DNA of 64,000 bases from Fredinandcohnia humi (GTDB taxonomy: Bacteria > Bacillota > Bacilli > Bacillales > Bacillaceae_L): positions 242,782-306,781 of the forward strand of contig NZ_LMBW01000003.1 in NCBI RefSeq assembly GCF_001439915.1, read 5' to 3'. Below, one piece after another: positions 53,993 through 61,310 of this stretch (position 1 is the stretch's first letter; each line of letters opens with the position of its first letter). Position numbers and translations under genes: made by a program. The notes beneath the pieces are model-generated. The model searched no databases. It worked only from the letters and a program-made list of their open reading frames with translations, and was not told where the DNA came from.

Positions 53993-54361
53993 ATGTCGAT
54001 CGATAAAATCTCTTCTAGTACAACGATGAACTTCAACACAGACTACTTTCAATCAAAAAAATCATATGAAACTGAAAACAAAGGGGAAGATCTTTCTAGC
54101 CCCCAGCAAAATGTAAAACAAAATGAAAAACAAGACTCAAAAGAAAACGTTAAACAGGTGATTAATAGCCTGAATAAATTTTTGGAACCGAATCATACTT
54201 CTTTAAAGTTCGAGCTGCATGAAAAACTTAATGAGTATTACGTAACAATCGTAGATGATAAGACTCATGAAGTCGTTCGGGAGATTCCTTCTAAGAAAAT
54301 ATTAGATATCTATGCAGCGATGACGGAGTTTCTTGGTTTTGTCGTAGATAAAAAGATTTAA
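53993..54361 (+). CDS. flaG: Flagellar protein FlaG
   Basis: A 122-residue protein. The polar N-terminal half (KQNEKQDSKENVKQVINSLN) and the FlaG domain LKFELHEKLNEYYVTIVDDK...EVVREIPSKKILDIYAAM are typical. It is the yvyC counterpart and is thought to affect filament length. GGAGG lies before the ATG; fliD follows by 15 bp. Confidence 0.93.
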   Translation: MSIDKISSSTTMNFNTDYFQSKKSYETENKGEDLSSPQQNVKQNEKQDSKENVKQVINSLNKFLEPNHTSLKFELHEKLNEYYVTIVDDKTHEVVREIPSKKILDIYAAMTEFLGFVVDKKI

Positions 54362-54376
54362 AGGCGGTGAGCACCA

Positions 54377-56410
54377 ATGAATATGCGTATTGGTGGATTG
54401 GCGAGTGGGATGGATATCGACAGCCTAGTTAAGGACTTAATGAAGGCTGAGCGAATTCCACTTAATAAATTGAATCAACAAAAGCAGATACTAGAATGGC
54501 AACGTGACGATTACCGGAGCATGAATTCTCTACTTCTCTCTTTACGTGATCTTTCATTTAATATGAAGCTTTCGTCTACCTATCGTGCGAAGAACACAAC
54601 TTCCTCTAACGAGAGTAAGGTGACGGCAACAGCAAGTGCTGCTGCTGGAAATGTGTCTTACACATTATCCAAGGTAGACAAGCTTGCGACAGCAGCGACA
54701 AAGGTAAGTCCTGATGGCGGAGTGACAAAGGTTGGGCAAACACTAGACACAAGTGCTAGCATTTGGAGCCAAAAGGCTAATTTCAACGATACTGGATTTA
54801 ACTGGAAAAGGGGCGGACTTGCAAAGGATACAATGACAATTACAGATCCTTCTGAGCCTATCAAACTTAGTAAAACCAACTTTAAAATAGATTCAACATC
54901 CATTTCAACAATGCAAGTCAAGGTAAATGGGGCATCTTACAATGTATTTGCGGATGAAACGTCTTTTAATAATTCGACTGAAAAAAATAAGGTTTATTTA
55001 GCCTCAGATGGTACCCTAGCTTTTTCAAATCCGCTAGCAAAAGGCAGCAAAGTTTCTGTTGATTATTTTATCGAAAACTACTCTCAAGAAATAACGGTTC
55101 CTAAGGGGTCAGATACTAATACATTTCAACTCGCCAAGGGTTCAATTGTTATTGATGATACATTATCTATTAAATTAAACGGGAATACCTACAATCCTGT
55201 TTTTACTGAGGGCGAATTAACAGATTCAACTGTTTTTGTGGACACCGAAACCGGAAAAATAAAGTTTTCAAAGAATCTATCAGAAGGCGATGTCATCAAA
55301 GCAGATTATAAACAGAACTATTTTTCCTTCGGTCTTGAAACCTTCAATGAAAAAGGAGAATCCGTGCAGGAAAAGTTTTCAGTGGAAGGCTCTAGCTCCT
55401 TTTCAAGTATTATCAATCGGATTAGCGCCTCATCTGTTGGCGTAAATGCTTTTTACGATGATTTTACTGGACAAGTTACTTTAACACGGTCCCAAACAGG
55501 GAATTTGAATACTGCTGGGGAGGAAATTAAAATTTCTGGCGGCTTTCTAAATAACGTCCTGATGTTTAAGGATGTGAAAGAAGAAGGCGGAGAAAATGCC
55601 GAGTTCACTATAAACGGATTAAGCACGCAACGTCATTCCAATAATTTTACAATTAATGGTGTGAGTTTTACGCTAAAGGATACCTTTGATACTCCTGTAA
55701 CGGTTGGGGTAACAACAAATATGGAAACGGTTTTGGATAATATCGTTAAATTTGTTGATAAATATAATGAAACCATTCAAAAAATCAATGAAAAGTTGAA
55801 TGAAGAGCGATCTCGTAGCTACCAGCCTCTTTCAAGTGAAGAGCGTGAAGCTTTGTCCGATAAAGAAGCCGAGCTTTGGGAGGAAAGAGCAAAGAGCGGT
55901 TTGCTCCGCCGAGACTCAATTTTATCAAGTGGCTTAAATCAATTACGTATGGACTTATATTCACCGGTTACAAATCTTTCAATGGATTCTGCATTCAACC
56001 AATTGGCAAGTATTGGGATAAAAACGACTGCAAATTACTTGGATCGTGGAAAGCTTGAAATTGATAAGGCAAAGCTTTTGGAGGCAATTGAAAAAGATCC
56101 AGAGGCAGTAGAAAAGCTATTTACAGCAAATGGTGATACTTATGCTGAAAAAGGTCTTGTTAATCGTTTATACGACAGTTTAACTGCGACCATGGACAAG
56201 GTAAATGAACGCGCCGGTAAAACAACATGGACCACACAACAATACACAATTGGTAAAAATCTAAACCGTTTGGAAGGTAGTATCGACCGTTTCGAGGACC
56301 GCCTTCTCAAAATCGAAGACCGCTACTGGCGCCAATTCACAGCAATGGAAAAGGCAATCCAACGTGCAAATTCTCAATCTATGTACTTAATGCAACAATT
56401 CAGCTTTTAA
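54377..56410 (+). CDS. fliD: Flagellar filament cap protein FliD
   Basis: A 677-residue protein, longer than the roughly 500 residues of B. subtilis FliD. RIGGLASGMDIDSLVKDLMK at the N-terminus and the C-terminal coiled coil (LNRLEGSIDRFEDRLLKIED, QFTAMEKAIQRANSQSMYLM) are canonical D0-D1. The extra length is in the exposed middle, with several Ig-like beta-rich stretches such as SIVIDDTLSIKLNGNTYNPV. It caps the filament and guides flagellin assembly; the enlarged D2-D3 may serve adhesion. Confidence 0.95.
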   Translation: MNMRIGGLASGMDIDSLVKDLMKAERIPLNKLNQQKQILEWQRDDYRSMNSLLLSLRDLSFNMKLSSTYRAKNTTSSNESKVTATASAAAGNVSYTLSKVDKLATAATKVSPDGGVTKVGQTLDTSASIWSQKANFNDTGFNWKRGGLAKDTMTITDPSEPIKLSKTNFKIDSTSISTMQVKVNGASYNVFADETSFNNSTEKNKVYLASDGTLAFSNPLAKGSKVSVDYFIENYSQEITVPKGSDTNTFQLAKGSIVIDDTLSIKLNGNTYNPVFTEGELTDSTVFVDTETGKIKFSKNLSEGDVIKADYKQNYFSFGLETFNEKGESVQEKFSVEGSSSFSSIINRISASSVGVNAFYDDFTGQVTLTRSQTGNLNTAGEEIKISGGFLNNVLMFKDVKEEGGENAEFTINGLSTQRHSNNFTINGVSFTLKDTFDTPVTVGVTTNMETVLDNIVKFVDKYNETIQKINEKLNEERSRSYQPLSSEEREALSDKEAELWEERAKSGLLRRDSILSSGLNQLRMDLYSPVTNLSMDSAFNQLASIGIKTTANYLDRGKLEIDKAKLLEAIEKDPEAVEKLFTANGDTYAEKGLVNRLYDSLTATMDKVNERAGKTTWTTQQYTIGKNLNRLEGSIDRFEDRLLKIEDRYWRQFTAMEKAIQRANSQSMYLMQQFSF

Positions 56411-56426
56411 AGGAGTGTAACGTAAA

Positions 56427-56828
56427 ATGGCAATCGGAAATCCATATCAAGCCTATCAATCAAATTCAGTTACGACTGCAACACCTGGTGAGCTTACGTT
56501 AATGCTCTATAATGGATGCTTGAAATTTATCAAACTTGGTCGCAAAGCGATCGAGGAAAACAATATACAAGAAAAAAATACAAATCTTCAAAAGGCGCAA
56601 AATATCATCCGTGAGTTCATGGTTACTTTGAACATGGACGTTGAAGTGTCAAAGAATATGATGGTGATGTATGATTATATCAATCGTCAGCTAATGGAAG
56701 TCAACTTAAAGAACGACCTTGACATTTTAGCTGAGGTTGAAGGTCTAGTAACTGAATTCCGTGACACCTGGAAAGAGGTTGTTCAATTAAATCGTCAACG
56801 TCAGCATTCACAAGGTGGACAAATCTAG
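56427..56828 (+). CDS. fliS: Flagellin chaperone FliS
   Basis: A 133-residue helical protein: NPYQAYQSNSVTTATPGELT, LMLYNGCLKFI and MNMDVEVSKNMMVMYDYINR-like helices match FliS. It binds the flagellin C-terminus before export. This is relevant here because hag may have two alternative C-termini. It overlaps fliT by one base. Confidence 0.95.
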   Translation: MAIGNPYQAYQSNSVTTATPGELTLMLYNGCLKFIKLGRKAIEENNIQEKNTNLQKAQNIIREFMVTLNMDVEVSKNMMVMYDYINRQLMEVNLKNDLDILAEVEGLVTEFRDTWKEVVQLNRQRQHSQGGQI

Positions 56829-57178
56829 TGAATCCCGTTATTGAGCTTTATCGCATCACTAAGGGACTGCACAGTTCGTTGACAGAACCCGTCCACCAGG
56901 AAAAACGTGATGAGCTGATTGAATCCATCACGAGGTTTTTAGACGAGCGGGAGCAACTAATCAAAAAGGTGCAACCACCTTACACAGAGGAAGAACGCAA
57001 ACTCGGTGCTGAAATTGTCAAAATGAATGTTTTTATTGATGGAAAGCTGGATGATCTTAAAAACGAAATTCAACAGGACATTGCGAATCAAAAAAAGCGA
57101 ATAACTTCCACAACGAAATATATAAATCCTTATCAATCAGCACCATCTGACGGAATGTTTTTTGATAAGAAGAAGTAG
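56828..57178 (+). CDS. fliT: Flagellar protein FliT
   Basis: A 116-residue protein from GTG, overlapping the fliS stop by one base (TAGTG). Helices IELYRITKGLHSSLTE and RDELIESITRFLDEREQLIK fit Bacillus FliT, a chaperone for the cap protein FliD. The end is lysine-rich. Confidence 0.9.
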   Translation: MNPVIELYRITKGLHSSLTEPVHQEKRDELIESITRFLDEREQLIKKVQPPYTEEERKLGAEIVKMNVFIDGKLDDLKNEIQQDIANQKKRITSTTKYINPYQSAPSDGMFFDKKK

Positions 57179-57180
57179 GG

Positions 57181-57213
57181 AAAATGCCATCTTTAAAAGG
57201 TGGCATTTTCTTT
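57181..57213 (+). terminator. Terminator of the fliD-fliS-fliT operon
   Basis: AAAATGCCA (57181-57189) pairs with TGGCATTTT (57201-57209), with an inner CTTT/AAAG, followed by CTTTG. Confidence 0.75.
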
Positions 57214-57571
57214 GCTAAAACCTACCAAATATAAAAAAATATATAGAATATATCCCTCAAAATTTGCTACTATTATTTTGAAGGATTTTCATATGATAAT
57301 AAGCTAGAAATGGAACTTTTAGAACCTGTACCGATAGAGAAAGGAAGAACATTCATGCCAGGACAACAAAAAAATCCACGATTAATTCAAGCCTTAACAG
57401 GAAGGGACTCTGAGTCAATTCCTTCCTCACCCACGTACAGAGACATAAAAGGAAAATATGTGTCTTTCATTCACCTTAGACTTAGGTGGTAATTTTGTGA
57501 ATATTTTATATCTTATCGTTCGTTGATAAGCAATTATGTTATACTATCAAAAAAGAAAGGAGAAATGCGTA
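57214..57571. other. Intergenic region before the Rpn gene
   Basis: About 358 bp. A 60-codon frame (57310-57492) exists, but it lacks a ribosome site and resembles no family, so I do not call it. The region ends with the AAAGGAGAAATGC site of the next gene. Confidence 0.5.
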
Positions 57572-58396
57572 TTGCCAGATTATGACCACTTATGGAAGAA
57601 AATCATCACAGACCTCTTCGAAGAATTCCTCTTATTTTTTGCCCCAAACCTCTATGAAATGGTAGATTTTTCGCAGCCACCAGGGTTAAAAGAACAAGAA
57701 CGGAAGAAAATTTCAATTGGTGGTAAATCGAAGCACCGAACATCGGATAAACTAATTGGTGTCAAACTTAAGAGTGGTGAGGAACGATGGGTATTAATAC
57801 ATATTGAGGTTCAAGGGGACCGTGAAGATGATTTTCCAAAAAGAATGTTTCAATATTACTACAGAATTTTGGACCGCTATGATCAAGACCTCTATACTTT
57901 GGCTATTTATACAGATGCTTCCCCGAAATTTAGACCCGACCGCTATTATTCGCAATTTTTTGGAACTGAACTTACCTACAAATATAATATTTACAAAATT
58001 TTAGACCAAGATGAGAAAGAGTTATTAATATCAAAGAATCCATTTGCATTAGCCATCCTTGCTGGACTATATTTATTAAAAGGGAAGAATAAACCTATTC
58101 AAAAATATGAGTATAAGAAGAAATTGTTGAGGCTACTACTAGAGGAAAGCGATTTTGAAAGTGAAAAAATTCATAGTTTGCTGATGTTCATCGATAATAT
58201 TCTGGAATTACCTCAAGAGGAATCAGAAAAACTAACCGAAGAAATTTACCCCTTAATCGAGAAGGAGGCATTTGAAATGGGATTATCTATGGAAGATACA
58301 TCGTTTGCACGCTATTATAAGAAATTAGGTATGGAAGAGGGAATCGAAAAGGGAAAAAAGGAAGGGAGAGATGAGGGAAGGGTGGGTTGCACGTAA
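57572..58396 (+). CDS. Rpn/YhgA-like PD-(D/E)XK nuclease with frameshifted tail
   Basis: 274 residues from TTG at 57572, which has AAAGGAG 9 nt upstream; the ATG at 57536 would put the ribosome site inside the gene. PDYDHLWKKIITDLFEEFLLFF is the family start. SDKLIG, then WVLIHIEVQGDREDDFPKRM, holds the PD-(D/E)XK residues; FPKRMFQYYYRILDRYDQDL and LAIYTD follow. The end, GRDEGRVGCT, is caused by a frameshift near 58375: the next frame reads VARNMLNEGFPIEVIARITG, then LNEDEVRMLNK to TAG 58481. Rpn proteins are recombination-promoting or antiphage DNases. A strong internal start lies at 58277. Confidence 0.82.
   Translation: MPDYDHLWKKIITDLFEEFLLFFAPNLYEMVDFSQPPGLKEQERKKISIGGKSKHRTSDKLIGVKLKSGEERWVLIHIEVQGDREDDFPKRMFQYYYRILDRYDQDLYTLAIYTDASPKFRPDRYYSQFFGTELTYKYNIYKILDQDEKELLISKNPFALAILAGLYLLKGKNKPIQKYEYKKKLLRLLLEESDFESEKIHSLLMFIDNILELPQEESEKLTEEIYPLIEKEAFEMGLSMEDTSFARYYKKLGMEEGIEKGKKEGRDEGRVGCT
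58277..58396 (+). CDS. Putative intragenic small protein (RpnS-like)
   Basis: An ATG at 58277, in frame with the nuclease, is preceded by GAGAAGGAGGCATTTGAA, a near-perfect Shine-Dalgarno sequence. It would give MGLSMEDTSFARYYKKLGME and so on. In E. coli, Rpn genes are known to make such a C-terminal protein from an internal start, and it inhibits the nuclease. Here the same frameshift that alters the nuclease tail also removes the conserved NEGFPIEVIARIT end, unless the shift is a sequencing error. Confidence 0.45.
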   Translation: MGLSMEDTSFARYYKKLGMEEGIEKGKKEGRDEGRVGCT

Positions 58397-58551
58397 CATG
58401 TTAAATGAAGGATTTCCCATTGAAGTGATTGCAAGAATAACGGGTCTTAACGAAGATGAAGTTCGCATGCTTAACAAATAGGCATAATATAAAAGCTTTA
58501 TTTTGCAATGGGTCATTCACATATTACCAAACCAAAAAGGAGGCACCTGAA

Positions 58552-58740
58552 ATGGATTTATCCAAAGAAAATACATCATTTGCACACTATTACAAGAAAG
58601 TAGGAATGGAAATAGGGAGAGAAAAAGTAAGGATTCAAGTCGCCATAAACATGCTAAAGGAGGGATTTCCTATCGAAGTAATCGCCAGAATAACCAGCCT
58701 TAACGAAGACGAAGTTCAGAAACTCACAAAACAATCATAA
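58552..58740 (+). CDS. Free-standing copy of the Rpn C-terminal tail
   Basis: A 62-residue protein from ATG 58552, with AAAGGAGGCACCTGAA upstream; the longer frame from 58456 is not needed. MDLSKENTSFAHYYKKVGME and KEGFPIEVIARITSLNEDEV align along the nuclease's C-terminal region from its internal ATG onward, and the ribosome site is duplicated with it. No nuclease domain remains in the 70 bp upstream. It may be a duplicated RpnS-type antitoxin, or the leftover 3' end of a second Rpn gene. Confidence 0.65.
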   Translation: MDLSKENTSFAHYYKKVGMEIGREKVRIQVAINMLKEGFPIEVIARITSLNEDEVQKLTKQS

Positions 58741-59110
58741 CGTATTTTTCCACCCGAAACTTCTTTGATATTTGAAAAAGAATTTTACCATTAACCCAAT
58801 ATTCCCCCCACATTTTGGACATACTACTACTGAAGAATTCTTCAAGCATTTCATCTCAGAAACCACACAAGATCCATTCATAACTCGCCTTAGACATGCA
58901 TATATTTTTACACCTACACATATTGTTTACAAATTTACTTTAATAGCATAAAAAGTGGAGCAACTGGGATCGTCATGTCCATTTAGTGGGACAACGGGCC
59001 TGTCCTGTGACCCACAACCGACCGCGGGACAACGAACATCCCCGCGACCCACCCGCCCTCCACAAAAAGTTTACACTTTCACAATTTCTTCAAATTTCCT
59101 TTACAAAAAA
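58741..59110. other. Intergenic region before hpf
   Basis: No gene is seen. The strand contains a GGGACA-rich palindromic repeat (58986-59062). The frame at 58955-59161 that covers it is an artefact of the repeat. Nothing else is recognisable. Confidence 0.5.
58986..59062. repeat. GGGACA-type palindromic repeat, copy 1
   Basis: GTGGG...CCCAC (58986-59015), with an internal GGGCCTGTCCTGTGACCC, is followed by a second arm GCGGGACAACGAACATCCCC. A related palindrome lies at 63826-63854 after secA. This kind of repeat (GGGACAAGGGGACAGGTCCC in many versions) is scattered between genes in Bacillaceae. Confidence 0.6.
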
Positions 59111-59138
59111 GCAGGAATTGGGGAGGGGTGTGTAGAAT
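59111..59138 (+). promoter_or_regulatory. Sigma-H promoter of hpf
   Basis: GCAGGAATT (59111-59119), a 12-bp spacer and GTAGAAT (59132-59138) fit the sigma-H consensus RNAGGAWWW-N11-12-RNNGAAT. In B. subtilis the same gene (yvyD) is controlled by sigma-H and sigma-B; no clear sigma-B site was seen here. Confidence 0.65.
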
Positions 59139-59249
59139 TAGTACATATAACCTTAATTTAAAAAGGGTTATATTGTTACACAGGATGGATACTCTATAGA
59201 GGGTCTGGGCTGTGTCCAATGCATTAGAGTTAAAAGGAGGAGTTCATGT

Positions 59250-59807
59250 ATGAATTACAACGTTCGTGGTGAAAACATTGAGGTAACTCCAGCATTAAGA
59301 GAGTATGTTGAGAAGAAACTCGGTAAGATTGAACGGTATTTTGATAGCACTCCAAATGCGAAAGTAAATGTTAACTTAAAAGTAAATAATGCGAAGGATC
59401 AAAAAATAGAGGTTACGATTCCGATGCCGCAGCTTGTGCTTCGTGCTGAAGAATCTAATGAGGATATGTACGCGGCAATTGACCTTGTGACCGATAAGCT
59501 CGAGCGTCAAATCCGTAAGCATAAAACAAAGGTCAACCGTAAGCTTCGTGAAAAAGGTTCTACCAAGACGATGTTTGCTAATGGTGGAGCTGGAACGGCA
59601 ACAGCTGTTCAAGATGCGGAGGATGAGGATTACGAATTAGTTCGTACGAAGCGTTTTGATTTGAAACCGATGGATAGTGAAGAAGCGATTCTGCAAATGA
59701 ATATGCTTGGACACAACTTCTTCGTTTTCACAAATGCCGAGACGAATACTACGAATGTCGTGTATCGCCGTAAAGATGGCAAGTACGGCATTATTGAACC
59801 AAGCTAA
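59250..59807 (+). CDS. hpf: Long-form ribosome hibernation-promoting factor
   Basis: A 185-residue protein. MNYNVRGENIEVTPALREYV, KVNVNLKVNN and KLERQIRKHKTKVNRKLRE are the N-terminal S30AE domain; a linker rich in Gly/Ala/Asp leads to the C-terminal dimerisation domain (MDSEEAILQMNMLGHNFFVF). It makes 100S ribosome dimers in stationary phase. AAAGGAGG precedes the start, and the ATG at 59250 is chosen over an out-of-frame ATG 4 nt earlier. Confidence 0.97.
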   Translation: MNYNVRGENIEVTPALREYVEKKLGKIERYFDSTPNAKVNVNLKVNNAKDQKIEVTIPMPQLVLRAEESNEDMYAAIDLVTDKLERQIRKHKTKVNRKLREKGSTKTMFANGGAGTATAVQDAEDEDYELVRTKRFDLKPMDSEEAILQMNMLGHNFFVFTNAETNTTNVVYRRKDGKYGIIEPS

Positions 59808-59821
59808 ATAACGAATTTCCA

Positions 59822-59857
59822 AGAGTGCAGCCTTTCCTTAGGCTGCCTCTTTTTTGA
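59822..59857 (+). terminator. Terminator of hpf
   Basis: AGAG.GCAGCCT pairs with AGGCTGC.TCT around a short loop, followed by TTTTTT. Confidence 0.85.
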
Positions 59858-59962
59858 AAAAATAGGGGAAATCCCCCATAGCCAAAAACGTTCTCATCGT
59901 AGATAATACAAATTACGGGGCAACTCGTAGCCTACCTATTTTTCAATAAAGCAGGGATTTCT

Positions 59963-61030
59963 GTGATTACTATACTACAACCAACCCTTTCAAATATTGC
60001 AATCATTTTGTTCATGTATTTATGCATTAGCATCCTAGTGACGAATCGAAAATCGATTAACAAGTATCTGTTTTCAGTGAGCGTTCTCGTCCTCACCTCG
60101 GCATGCGTGATTTTTCTTTTTTATTTGCCGATCCGCTATGAGGGCTACCAGTTTGATCTTCGCCTTGTTCCTTTGGTGATCTTCACCCTTTTGTTGGGAT
60201 GGAAGCATGCGATCCCTGCCCTTGTGATTGCGGTTAGCTGGAGGCTCGGTATGGGTGGAGTGGGAGCTATGCCCGGCGTGGTGTTCGGTATGATTCTCCC
60301 CGTTTTACTGGCTCTTCTTTTTTATAAAAGGGAAAAGGCGATGCCGGGTCCCATTTCGTTGTTCTTACTAATGACGGCGTGCTGGCTGGCATCTGATTTG
60401 CCGATTCTTTTTCTTGTGCCAAATGGTGCGGAAGTGTTCGGGGAAATTTATTTTGTGCGGATTTTGGCGCTCCAAGTGTCGGCGTTTATTCTGTATTTTT
60501 TCATTTATCAGCTAGACAGAGAAGTGGTGCTGAAACGGAAGCTGCAGTTTTATGCGGAACGTGACCCTCTGACGGGGCTTTATAATATGCGTTATTTTGA
60601 GAATCGTATTAAAAAAGTGTCAAGTTCTCGTCTAACGTATATCGTGATGATTGATATTGACCTTTTTAAAAAAATTAATGATACGTTTGGCCATCTTCAC
60701 GGCGATTCGGTTTTAATTAATGTGGCCGCGACGCTATCGAAACTTGTTCCGCCACACTATTCCTTACTGGGGCGCTATGGTGGTGAGGAGTTTATTTTAT
60801 TTTTAGAGGTGGATTCGAGGGAAAGGTTGATGAACATTGTTTCGGGTATTCGCAGCGGGATCGAAAACACACCGTTTTATGTAGTGGACCAGAAGCTTGA
60901 GGTAACGGTATCGATTGGGGTTTCCGAGCTAACAGACCCTTCAAAACTCTATCATGCCATTGAAAAAGCGGACAACTCCTTGTATGCGTCGAAGGAAAAT
61001 GGCCGGAATCAAATTAGTTATGCGATGTAA
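59963..61030 (+). CDS. Membrane diguanylate cyclase (5TM-GGDEF)
   Basis: A 355-residue protein from GTG with GCAGGG upstream. Five to six membrane segments (about 10-180) with the GLARLGGVGA-like motif WRLGMGGVGAMPG are of the 5TMR-LYT type. The C-terminal GGDEF domain has DIDLFKKINDTFGHLHGDS and GRYGGEEFILFLE, an intact GGEEF active site. No I-site RxxD precedes it, so product inhibition is not expected. It sits between hpf and secA, where B. subtilis has none, and probably signals membrane or wall state to c-di-GMP. Confidence 0.9.
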   Translation: MITILQPTLSNIAIILFMYLCISILVTNRKSINKYLFSVSVLVLTSACVIFLFYLPIRYEGYQFDLRLVPLVIFTLLLGWKHAIPALVIAVSWRLGMGGVGAMPGVVFGMILPVLLALLFYKREKAMPGPISLFLLMTACWLASDLPILFLVPNGAEVFGEIYFVRILALQVSAFILYFFIYQLDREVVLKRKLQFYAERDPLTGLYNMRYFENRIKKVSSSRLTYIVMIDIDLFKKINDTFGHLHGDSVLINVAATLSKLVPPHYSLLGRYGGEEFILFLEVDSRERLMNIVSGIRSGIENTPFYVVDQKLEVTVSIGVSELTDPSKLYHAIEKADNSLYASKENGRNQISYAM

Positions 61031-61057
61031 GTATCCTCCGGGGTACTTTTTTAGATT

Positions 61058-61161
61058 TGTCTAGTTCTAGGCGCCATCGGTTCGAGGGCATAATCCAATC
61101 GCTTCGGAAGGTTGGGCTTGTCTTATGCTTGTCGCCGATAGGCTGGAGCCTTGCGCTTTTC
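61058..61161. repeat. Dispersed intergenic repeat, copy C
   Basis: About 104 bp, with TGTCTAGTTCTAGGCGCCAT at the left and CCTTGCGCTTTTCGTCG at the right. It is about 20 bp shorter than copies A and B, mainly through loss of the AAAATAC...CTTCT segment. The rest of the 61031-61310 gap shows no gene. Confidence 0.75.
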
Positions 61162-61310
61162 GTCGTTGTCGATTCCCCTCACATCGCGAAACCCGATAAT
61201 ATTTTACCCTTGTCCTATTTAGTGGTAAAATAGAAGATATTTCGTTAAAGGTTCTACAAAATCATACAGTGCTATGCTGAATTGAATTTTACGATAGAGG
61301 AGCGTACATA

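Noticed and set aside
57310-57492. 60-codon frame between fliT and the Rpn gene
   Set aside because: It has no ribosome site, low-complexity composition and no family resemblance; it is likely chance.
58955-59161. 68-codon frame before hpf
   Set aside because: It is created by the GGGACA palindromic repeat and overlaps the sigma-H promoter.
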